From Amia ocellicauda (taxonomy: Eukaryota; Chordata; Actinopteri; Amiiformes; Amiidae), in assembly GCF_036373705.1 (NCBI RefSeq), contig NC_089852.1, positions 34,922,707 to 34,986,706 of the forward strand: a stretch of 64,000 bases of DNA, in the 5' to 3' direction. The notes beneath the pieces are model-generated. The model had not been told where the DNA came from. It saw nothing but the letters and a program-made list of their open reading frames with translations, and made no database searches. This document shows, piece by piece, positions 35,426-46,800 of this stretch (position 1 is the stretch's first letter; each line of letters opens with the position of its first letter). A program made the position numbers and the translations under genes.

Positions 35426-38313
35426 TTAGAAGCTATTGACTGTGGGAAAGGAAATACAACAAACACAGGTCAGTACAGAACTGTGCACAAAACCAGCAAA
35501 CAGAATGTCATAGCACTGCACATTCCTCATAGAAAATCAGCAGCTTATACTTTGTTAATACTCTAGCATACTCAGAAATCCTGTTCTCTTCCACAAGAGG
35601 GTGCTGTAAACATGTTTTTGCAGGATAAAAGAAAGCAAAACTAAAAACCTGTGAATGAGTTGATTATTATACAGTAGGTGAAATTATCACAGACACTATT
35701 TCCACATTGTGGGATGGGAACTTGAGCAATACATCCTAAACAATACTGCAACAGCTCCCACTCCACTCAGTACATATTGTTCATGTTGAACGTATGCATG
35801 GCTTCAAACAGTCTTTATCATAGAGGGAGAGGAACCTATTTACTGTGGCACACCCTGGTGAAAACAAAGCAAAAATCATATCCGGATGAGAAAGAAGCAG
35901 CGGCACTCACTGGCTTTACAGACTCCACTTGCTATCCCCTGGCCTGCAAAACAAGCAGAGTGTGAGTCACAGAACTGGAATCACAAGACTGCATTGCATG
36001 ATGGACAGAAACTTTGCTTAGGAGATGCTTCTGACAGAGTGAAGTTAACACAGGCCAGTTGTTATTGAAATCCTCCCACAGTTAACCCCTCCACCAAATC
36101 TTGGAAGTCAGTACAGGGATTGCCAACCCTGTCACTGGACAGCCATGGTACTGCATAATTTGGAGTCTGTACATATACAAGAAGGGTTGAAACCTGGAAA
36201 CAATGCCAATTCTTTATAGACCTATACACAATTGTTGTATCACAGTTTTGTATCATTAAGTAAGGAAGTGATGTTAAGTTAGTGAGAGCCCAGGGTGTGT
36301 TCTTTGGGGGTCTCCAGTGTGGAGGGTGTTGGTACATCTCCCATCAGGCCCCGCAGTTCTTGACACTGTCGGGGGCTGCTGTGTGACCTCAGAGCCAGAG
36401 ACAACCCTCACAATGATACTCTGCACAGAATACAAGCTGCTGGAGTGGAAAGGAAGCAGTGGGATGGGGGGGTTACTCTCTTACCGACATCCACCACATT
36501 ATGTATCCATTTCATAACTGTGGAGGGAAAAGGAACAGCTGTCAATAGTAATTCAATACAAATAGGTGTAAAAAAAATATATATATATACTATTTGCAAA
36601 TAAATAAATGCACTTACATTGGGTTGTAACTGTAAAGAAAGGTAAAGAAGACAAAATTAGAAGTATTAAAAGACTAATTTCATAATGGCCATCCATAAAT
36701 AAGTAACTGTGTGTTTACTTACAGCGTGCTTGCTCATTGAAAATGGTTTCTTCAGCTATTTTAGCTAAAACAAAAAACAACATAGCATCAAGGTAGGAAT
36801 CGGTGTGGCTTTCACTGGCTGTCCATAACAAATATGGGCCAGACACAATTATTTCAAACACAGCTTAAACAGTATAAAAGCAGAATAGCGATAGCATCAC
36901 TTTATAATGAGGGCAGACACACTCCACACCTATGCGCTCACTAAGTTTTAAGCTGTCTGCTTGTTGGTCTCAGTGAGTCTGCTTGTTCAACATCAATGAG
37001 TTGGAGTTGACGTTGCTGGAAAAGAGGAACAAAAGGGAAGGGGCACACACAGCACTCACCCAGGCCTTTGGTGGTCTCCTTGGGATTGAGAGCACCGCTG
37101 GGGTCTGTGAAGAGACACAGAACAGACAGGGCAGGGCATTCAGTTTACAGTGTGCCACCGAAATACCCCACAAAGCCATACATTATCCCAGCTGTGGCAG
37201 GAATCTACACTGCTGCCGATGTGACGAGGGAATTGTCATTCTGAATAAGTCAAACTCATACAGATGTCAGTCACATTAAAATATATAAATAAATGAACAG
37301 TAATTGTACATAATTGGCTATTGTTGCAGACCCAGATTGAAACCCACACGTCACAGTGGAGCTGAACAGAAGCTGGTGGTTAGAGAATGCTGCACACCAC
37401 ACAGTGAGTGCAGGTGGAGGGCTGTAGACACAGCGCAGCTCTGCTCCCCACTCAGCACAAGTGTCTGCTGTGCTGGAGAGGAGTGTCCTTCACTGTCGAA
37501 GAGCTGTGTTTAAGTGCAGTGGAACTGTGCGCTGTGCTGTTTCCAGTGAGTACTTTGTTAACGACTGTAATTAGGATAATTGCCTGTGTGTGGGTCACGA
37601 TCAGAGAAGGCTGATCATTAACAGAATGACTATCATAGCTCTGTTTTCTAAAAGTTTTGATTAGTCCATCACCAAAAAATACACAATATTCAAATACTGA
37701 CGTGGATTTGACTGTTGTTTTCCTAACCTTTATGACTCCTAATAAATGCTTATAATGACTCTCCCCGGGAGTAAGTGTGCTGTGATCCCACCTAGGCTGT
37801 GAAGCAGGAATCCTAGTGATCCAACTTCAAAGAGTGTCAGAGATTATAGTCTGACCCCCGGCTGACAGTTTCACAACTGGAGAGGCAGGGGATGGGACTA
37901 GTGTAAACTTGCCAAGTGTTTCCAAACAGCAATCAGCTGTCAGCAGGACAATATGAGCAGAACTCAATCGAATCACTGTAGCGGCTGCCTCCCCTCCCCT
38001 CCCCCATGCTGAAAACATAAGAAATAAAACAAAGCTCACCTGGTGGTTTCTTGGTCTCCCCTGCACCTTTCGTCACCTTAGACTTGCTCTTGTGTGTGCT
38101 AACACCTTTGCGTTTTCCCTCTGGGTGACAGAAATGGAGAGAGAAGGTGAGAGAGATTAAACGGGGGTCTCATTAAGGACCAACCTATCTGCCTATAAAA
38201 AAACTGAACTGAAAACTGCACTTTTGCCTGCAGATTTGTTTGTCTGGCCTGGCTCTCCTACCTGTGTCACAGAGCAGCAGCACAGCCAGCAGCAGCACAC
38301 ACACCTTCCTCAT
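35426..38313 (-). CDS. Unrecognised small secreted protein encoded by symmetric micro-exons
   Basis: Eight minus-strand coding exons fit together: 38262-38313, 38040-38120, 37060-37104, 36723-36764, 36618-36629, 36485-36517, 35911-35943 and 35426-35439, with sizes 52, 81, 45, 42, 12, 33, 33 and 14. All seven introns are phase 1 and have GT-AG ends, so each internal exon is a multiple of three. The product is 103 residues. It has a signal peptide (MRKVCVLLLAVLLLC), a Lys-rich segment (KRKGVSTHKSKSKVTKG), a Pro/Gly linker (KKPPDPSGALNPKETTKG), and a C-terminal part of likely amphipathic helices (IAEETIFNEQARFTTQ, FMKWIHNVVDVG, GIASGVCKAINSF). I do not recognise it. The lone mature cysteine is near the end. 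The 12-base exon is the least secure piece, but it is needed for the phase pattern. The exon at 35439 ends in a possible further donor after the stop. It lies upstream of C8G on the same strand. Confidence 0.6.
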
Positions 38314-38371
38314 CGCACCGGCTGGAAAACAAAGTCTTCTTCCTTCTGTGTCTCCTGTCCCTCTGCACTGG

Positions 38372-38380
38372 GTGTATTTA
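38372..38380 (-). promoter_or_regulatory. TATA-like box of the micro-exon gene
   Basis: Minus strand CATAAATAC, about 60 bases upstream of the ATG at 38313. The spacing suits a short 5' UTR. Confidence 0.45.
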
Positions 38381-38381
38381 T

Positions 38382-39740
38382 GTATTCACCCTCTCCTGTG
38401 TCCCTCCCAGGCTCTCCTGCAGCACCAGGTAATTACAGACCCCTGTGTGGGTGGCACACTAAAAATGAAGGTTGGCACCATCTGATTCCCCAGATTAACT
38501 CAGAACACTCTGCAATTTCCCCAAATTCTAGAATACTGTGGTGTTCTACATCAGTCTTTAGCACTTTCTGAACCCCTTATCCCTGTGTGTATGAGAGAGT
38601 GATACCTAGTGGTACAGAATGTGTGTATTTCTGCAAACCTGATTACTATTGAGTGAAGAGTTGAACTCACTGTCTTTCCTTGAATCATCTTTTCCAAAAC
38701 AGAAATTGAGTAAAGAACAACATGTGTAAGGTCAAACAAAACAATAACGAATATTTGTCTTCTTATTTTGGAATCTGTGGATGCTCGATCATAAACTCAT
38801 ATAAAGAAAACCATAACCTAAATTGTGTATGATCAGTAAAAACAGAAATGTTGCAGCTGGGTTTTGTGCTTTATGAACAAGCACATCCATTTACTTATTT
38901 CTAAATGGATTATTTGTATTATTCGTATTAGTATGCAGGATAACCTGTCCTGTAAGCATGATGGAATCTCAGGTCTGGTGTCACATGCCAAAAAGCAGCT
39001 AATGTGGGGTTATAGTGGAGGGAAATTACAACTATATGCAGACTACTGTGCAAAATATACATTAAGAGATGAGAGCGGTTATTAAAATAATCAGTAGTGT
39101 TGTTTCCATGATATATGTTTAGTATAAATAGCAGATGACTGAGAGGAGGGCCTGTTTGGGGACTTTGGTGTACAGGGGTGTAGTGGAGGGTATAAGCTAA
39201 TATACTGCGTTTTTCCAGTTATATGAAAGATGCAGCTTGTACTCATTGAAACTACTCAGTTCAAGTATGCGTGAAGTTGTAACATGTTGTGGAAGTCATG
39301 TATATGGACAAACAATGGCAAATTACAACGTTCTTGTGTACAAAAGAGAAATATAGACGTGAATCGCAAAAACAGCAGAATAGTGCAGTTGCAGTAGGGG
39401 GTTGTACATGTTATGGTGCAGTACAACATTGCTGTTCAGTATAATATCTGTATAAATTCAGTTTATTTACTGCCGTCAGCTGCTTTGGTATTTGCACAAG
39501 AGGGAGGCTGTGTTTATGCCCTAAAACTGTATGTTAATTATACCTAATTTACAGTTTTATATTGTATATATCTTGGATAGTTTTTTAGGCTACATGTCTT
39601 ATTATTTATGATTATATTTCGTATTGGCGGAGCAGTTATCTTATCGTAAATCGTAGTGCTTTTTTTCTTTTTCTCCTTTGTACACTTGCGTTAGCTATAA
39701 CATTAAGGTCTATAAGGCCTGGCTAGGCTGGCCCATCCGC
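38382..39740. other. Intergenic between the micro-exon gene and KPNA1
   Basis: AT-rich sequence with no supported exon or identified repeat. The two genes are divergent, so this region holds both promoters. Confidence 0.5.
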
Positions 39741-39763
39741 ATTCACAGCGGATGCCTTGCTAG

Positions 39764-39810
39764 GCGCATGCGCTGTCGGAGACCTGGGCTGAGGCCGGGG
39801 GCGCATGCGC
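39764..39810 (+). promoter_or_regulatory. KPNA1: Paired NRF1-type sites in the KPNA1 promoter
   Basis: The perfect palindrome GCGCATGCGC occurs at 39764-39773 and again at 39801-39810. This is the core NRF1 binding site and is typical of TATA-less housekeeping promoters. A donor-like AGCAAG/GTGTGA follows at about 39896, so a 5' non-coding exon of KPNA1 may end there. Confidence 0.65.
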
Positions 39811-40882
39811 AATAGCACACCGGCAACTGGACGCGGCCTGGGACAAGAGACGCAATTTGAGGAGATTGGAAACAGAGATTAGACACGACAGCAAGGTGTG
39901 AGGGGGGAGACGAGCGACCCTGAAATCGGACACTCAAAACTGCAATCCACACACGTGTGTCATTAACACAATTACAATACAGATGTAAGTATGGACTGTC
40001 GTTGCCGTATTAGGCGGTGGGCTCCACGTTAGGTCCGGCAGTGCCTTGGCTTCTGTGAGGAACAGTGTCAGTGATTATATTTTTTAGTAGACATCACCAC
40101 TACATTGCTATAAAATCGATCTGGACACTAAAAACAGCAACCATAATAACAATCCCCATATCGTCGAGCCTGTGTGGATAACAGAAGCAACACATCTGCG
40201 TTATAATGGCTTGGCTGGTTTGGCAGCGGTGTCGTTTCATAAGTCACCCTAGAAATATGCGATACATTGATGTACAAATATGGAAAACAAAAGGATCGCA
40301 ATCGTGGAAATGCATCGGATGCGATCACTTCTGTTACACAAACCCAGCCGGTATTAGCAGCAATATGGCATTAATAATAATTCCACGCGTGAATGTCTAG
40401 GAAACACATGAAATGAATCCAGAAAGTGTTTATGTAAAGCCGCTGTGGGTTTCAATATGACATGCCTGGGATACGCGGAAGCCATCACATCACTTCCTTT
40501 CCTGTGGACAGATGTGCGCTCAGCTGACCGGCTGCGCTGGAGCGCTTTATATATGACACAGTTAATCGCCTCAGTAGTATACCATCAAGAAAGACATATG
40601 CATGTTCCCTGTTCTAGTTGAAAATTCACTTTTTTAATTGGGAATACTGTGTATATTAATTATACACACATATATAACTTGAAACAATATTGTGCTGTAT
40701 TTGTGATTATTTTTATATGAACCCACTAGATCCCCCATAATCCCTACTCCTGCCCGAACCCTAACACTAGTTCTCAAAACATTTTAAACCAGAGGATATA
40801 ATTGGATACAGTGTCAGCTTGTCAGTGAAACAGTGTACGGATTAAGGAGACCTGTGTTGGACTCTCTTTGCAGACTCCCATC

Positions 40883-43800
40883 ATGAGCTCAGGAAAGGAC
40901 AACGTGCGTCTCAAGAGCTACAAGAACAAGTCTCTGAACCCAGAGGAGATGAGGAGGAGGAGGGAGGAGGAAGGGCTGCAGCTCCGCAAACAGAAGAAAG
41001 ACGAACAGGTGCGGCCTTCCCTTATTGGGTACCCCCCTTTCTGAACAACTGCAGCGGCCAGTCTTGAAAGTGACTGACAAAGCAGTCTTATACTGGATTG
41101 TGCTCCTGCTCTACTGTACAGCTTATGTAGATCAGGGGTACAATCTCTGGTCAGTGAATGTGGGATATTTGAACGACCAGCTAGTAAACTGTTCGACTAA
41201 TTTCGATTTATCTAGTTGTACCAGAAACCTGCCCTGGAATTGACTGCACTGGAATCAGTGCATTAATGTAGGACTGGCATCATATTGTGTGTCATTATGA
41301 TAAATGATTCTAGTGAAAACTGCAAGTCGCACTGGGTAAGGGCATCTGCTAATAAATAAATATTCATAATAATAATTAAAGTGTGTGGTGGTCTTTGCTG
41401 CAGCTGTTCAAGCGGAGGAACGTAGCGACGGCAGAGGACGGCGTGCTAGAAGATGATGGGATGTCAGACAGTGGGTACCTGGAGTCTCAGGTCAATAACA
41501 TGGACATGATCTCAGTGAGTGTTCACCTGCTATGTTTACCATCTTCATGTGATGCTGTTTTTCTAATATAATTATAATAATGGGTCTAACAGAATACCCT
41601 CTGTTTTTGTTTTTGGAAAATGTATCCTGAATCCCCCCTGCTGTTTGTGCCTGCATTCTTCAAATACAGTGTATACATGCATGCATTCATGTATTTATTT
41701 ATTTATAGGTATTTATTTTATTTTATTGATAGATATTGTACAAACTGTACAGCCTAACCTATTTACTGCAACAAGTATTTGGAATATACAGTTAGGTCCA
41801 TAATTATTTGGACAGTGACACAATTGTCATCATTTTGGCTCTGTACGTGCAGACTTTCATCTTTAATTTGAGGGTAGTTACATCCAAATTGGGTGAACGG
41901 TGTAGGAATTACACCCATTTTTATATGTGGTCCCCCCGATATTAGGGGCTCAAAAGTAATTGGACAGACTAACATAATCATGAAATAAATTGTGAGTTTC
42001 AATACTTGGTTCCAAATCCTTTGCTGTCAATGACTGCCTGAAGTCTGGAGCCCATAGACATCACCAGATGCTGGGTTTCTTCCCTGGTGATGCTCTGCCA
42101 GGTCTGTACTGCAGCTGTCTTTAGTTCCTGCTTGTTCTTGGGGCGTTTTGCCTTCAGTTGTGCATTAGAAATCAAAACAAACCAATCAGAGAGACAGCAA
42201 AACATTAGGTGTGGCCAAATCAACTATTTGGTACATTCTTAAAAAGAAAGAACGCACTGGTTAGCTCAGGAACGCCAAAAGGCCCAGAAGACCACGGAAA
42301 ACAACTGTGCTGGATGATAGAAGAATTATTTCCCTGGTGAAGAAAAACCCCTTCACAACAGTTGGCCAGATCAAGAACACCCAGGAGGTAGGCATATCTG
42401 TGTCAAAGTCAACAATCAAGAGAAGACTTCACCAGAGTAAATACAGAGGGTTTACCATAAAATTTAAACAGGAAACAGGAAGACCAGATGAGAGTTTGCC
42501 AAAAAACATCTGAAGAACCCAGTACAGTTCTGGAACAACATCCTATGGACAGATGAGACAAAGATCAACTTGTACCAGAATGATGGGAAGAGAAGAGTAT
42601 AGAGAAAGGAAGGAACTGCTCATGATCCGAAGCATACCACCTCATCTGTGAAGCATGTTATGGCATGGGCATGTATAGCTGCCAAGGGAACTGGTTCCTT
42701 GTATTTATTGATGATGTGACTGCTGACAAAAGCAGCAGGATGAATTCTGAAGTGTTTAGGGCTATATTATCTGCTCACACCCCAAAACACCCCAAGAACA
42801 AGCAGGAACTAAAGACGGAGGGATCACATAAAAAAACTACCCTCAAATTAAAGATGAAAGTCTACACTTAAAGCACATCTTAGTTGTTTCCTTTCAAATC
42901 CATTATTGTGGCATACAGAGCCAAAATAATGACAATTGATGTATATGATGTATACAATATGAATATGTAAATATATTCACGTCTATAGAAACCTATAACT
43001 TATTTTCATAAGGGGACAAATGGTCCAACCCTGATAGTAACAGAATTGTACTAATAAATAAATCTGAATTGTTCAGAACTTTGATTGCTTTGTAAACAGC
43101 ACAGTATACACTCACCTAAAGGATTATTAGGAACACCTGTTCAATTTCTCATTAATGCAATTATCTAACCAACCAATCACATGGCAGTTGCTTCAATGCA
43201 TTTAGGGGTGTGGTCCTGGTCAAGACAATCTCCTGAACTCCAAACTGAATGTCTGAATGGGAAAGAAAGGTGATTTAAGCAATTTTGAGCGTGGCATGGT
43301 TGTTGGTGCTAGACGGGCCGGTCTGAGTATTTCACAATCTGCTCAGTTACTGGGATTTTCACGCACAACCATTTCTATGGTTTACAAAGAATGGTGTGAA
43401 AAGGGAAAAACATCCAGTATGCGGCAGTCCTGTGGGCGAAAATGCCTTGTTGATGCTAGAGGTCAGAGGAGAATGGGCCGACTGATTCAAGCTGATAGAA
43501 GAGCAACTTTGACTGAAATAACTACTCGTTACAACCGAGGTATGCAGCAAAGCATTTGTGAAGCCACAACACGTACAACCTTGAGGCGGATGGGCTTCAA
43601 CAGCAGAAGACCTCACCGGGTACCACTCATCTCCACTACAAATAGGAAAAAGAGGCTACAATTTGCACAAGCTCACCAAAATTGGACAGTTGAAGACTGG
43701 AAAAATGTTGCCTGGTCTGATGAGTCTCGATTTCTGTCGAGACATTCAGATGGTAGAGTCAGAATTTGGCGTAAACCGAATGAGAACATGGATCCATCAT

Positions 43801-46800
43801 GCCTTGTTACCACTGTGCAGGCTGGTGGTGGTGGTGTAATGGTGTGGGGGATGTTTTCTTGGCACACTTTAGGCCCCTTAGTGCCAATTGGGCATCGTTT
43901 AAATGCCACGGCCTACCTGAGCATTGTTTCTGACCATGTCCATCCCTTTATGACCACCATGTACCCATCCTCTGATGGCTACTTCCAGCAGGATAATGCA
44001 CCATGTCACAAAGGTCGAATCATTTCAAATTGGTTTCTTGAACATGACAATGAGTTCACTGTACTAAACTGGCCCCCACAGTCACCAGATCTCAACCCAA
44101 TAGAGCATCTTTGGGATGTGGTGGAACGGGAGCTTCGTGCCCTGGATGTGCATCCCACAAATCTCCATCAACTGCAAGATGCTATCCTATCAATATGGGC
44201 CAACATTTCTAAAGAATGCTTTCAGCACCTTGTTGAATCAATGCCACGTAGAATTAAGGCAGTTCTGAAGGCGAAAGGGGGTCAAACACAGTATTAGTAT
44301 GGTGTTCCTAATAAACCTTTAGGTGAGTGTATATATACGCTTCATTTTTTCCAATGTAACCTGTGTTTTTCATCTGAAAGAAGTGAAAACAATATATTTT
44401 TCATTTTGTTTTGCTGTACTGACAACACTGGTGAACTATTTTTGTATCTGGACTAATGTCACTGACACTTGTTTCCACATGGAATTGATAATGTGGTTGA
44501 CACACTTGAAGATGCACACTACCATGGATATCAGTATATAGAGTGTCTCCATTTATTCTGTAATATGTTTCGGTTTGGCCCAAGATTTGACAAACTAAGC
44601 ATAAAATGGACATGTATGTTCAAACATAATGGCAATTGAAGCACTTTTGATAAATTACATAGTTTTTTGATACCAATTTATGCAACAGGCCACTGGTATA
44701 GGGAGAGCAGCTGCTCCATTAAATGTGCCTCCTCCCTGTGCCTCTCCTCTAGGCAGGGATCATCTCAGAGGACATGATCCAGATGATCTTCTCCAGCGCT
44801 CCCGAGCAGCAGCTCATGGGCACACAGCGCTTCAGGAAGCTGCTGTCTAAAGGTGAGGGCCTGGCTCTGTTGCTAATCCTACCCACTGCAGTCTGCCCCC
44901 ATGCTCTTGCATCTGTGTTTACTGGGTTGAACCATCCATGTAAAACCGCTGGAGGTGTGCCCATGTGTGTTGTTATATTACGAGTTTTAATGTGTATTAT
45001 TGTTAGTATCACTGGTGTGATTGTGGTGGTTGTTGCTAAGACTGTTTCTATTGACTGTTTCTCTTTGCCAGAGCCCAACCCTCCCATTGATGAGGTGATT
45101 GCTTCGTCTGGTGTGGTGGAGAGGTTTGTGGAGTTCCTCAAGAGGAGAGAGAACTGCACCCTGCAGGTACCTGGCCTCCCTGATGGTGCTGCCCCCCCGC
45201 TGCGTTAATGTTGTTAACACTGGCATATTTGAACAAGGCTCTCCTGAAGGTAGCAGCTGAGAATGGAAGGGATGAATGGCATACGTCAGAAGCCAGTATG
45301 CAGGTTCTGAGCATTTCTTGTATGTGTGTTGGGTGTATAACGGGCATGTGTGTGTCCACAGTTTGAAGCGGCGTGGGTGCTGACCAACATCGCATCCGGG
45401 ACGTCCCACCAGACGAGGGTGGTGATCCAGGCAGGGGCCGTGCCGATCTTCATTGAGATGCTGGCCTCGGACTTTGAGGACGTGCAGGAGCAGGTAACAG
45501 CAGGACCCTCCGTGGGCCTCACCATGGGCTTTATTGGGTTATTATCATTTTTTAAAATTGCGATCCTTTATTAAACTGTGTTAAACTTTCAAAATGTTGC
45601 ATTTCATTCTGCAAACACACACACTGGCCCTGGAGTGTGAGTGTGGCATTACCTTCTACTCTGTGCTGTGTGTGTAGCGTGTTGCTTGTGTGTTGCAGGC
45701 TGTGTGGGCGCTTGGGAACATCGCAGGCGACAGCACAGTGTGCAGGGACTACGTGCTGGACTGCAACATCCTGCCATCTCTGCTGCAGTGAGTAACGCTT
45801 CCCTGACACTCCCAGCCCACAAGCCTGCAGTGAGTAACGCTTCCCTGACACTCCCAGCCCACAAGCCTGCAGTGAGTAACGCTTCCCTGACACTCCCAGC
45901 CCACAAGCCAAACAGGCGTGTGGGATTCTACCAGAGGAATTTTGCAGTCTAGTTGTCTTAGTAGGTGGCAACCAAACTTTCTGTTGATTGTCACAAGGGG
46001 CTTAATTTAGATTGCTAGATTCCTAATGTATCGCTCTCCTGCTTCACCGCATAAAAGTCATATTTTTCAATCCTTGCATAAAGAGGAGAATAAACGGCGC
46101 ATGTCTTGAGTATTGACTCCCTGCTCTGTGCATCAGGTTACTGGCCAAGCAGAACAGGCTGATGATGATGAGGAACGCTGTGTGGGCGCTGTCCAACCTG
46201 TGCCGAGGCAAGAACCCACCTCCCGACTTCACCAAGGTAACTGCTGCCCCTGCTCATCACCACAGTAATGCTCCCCTGGTCCCCAATAGACTCGCTTCAA
46301 GGCAACGGCACCCCACAACCTCCACAGTCTCCAGCAACCTAATTAACCCCACTTGTTGACTCTTCATGGCCCTAATCTACCTTCCCCTTCCCATCTTGGT
46401 CTCCACAAAGATAACCCCTCCCTGCCCAGATTTCAGCCACACCATCCCCCTCTTCACAGGTGACTAATAGACCCTAGCTGTGGACAAGTCTGTCTGTGTG
46501 CACCTGCCACTTACACTTGCTGAACTTTTAAAATGAATACGATTTCTTTATATATGTTTTTCCCAAAATCTATTTTTTTAAATCTAAACATAGCATTGGT
46601 CTACTACTCATGGAGAGCACTGAAATTGTCAGATTTCCTCTTTTGACTGTCATCCACAGGTAGTAGAAAGCCGAGACACAAATGTATTGTGGAAAATAAC
46701 GAGAGTTGAAATGCAGCTTTCGGAAGTGCTCTGTTCTGCGCTGTCTGAATGTGGGTGTTGTGAACTCTGCAGGTGTCGCCCTGTCTCAGTGTGCTGTCCT

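Noticed and set aside
40480-40570. Second possible KPNA1 promoter (ETS-like CACTTCCTTTCCTG near a TATATATG)
   Set aside because: No CpG enrichment or 5' exon donor nearby; the NRF1-site region fits better.
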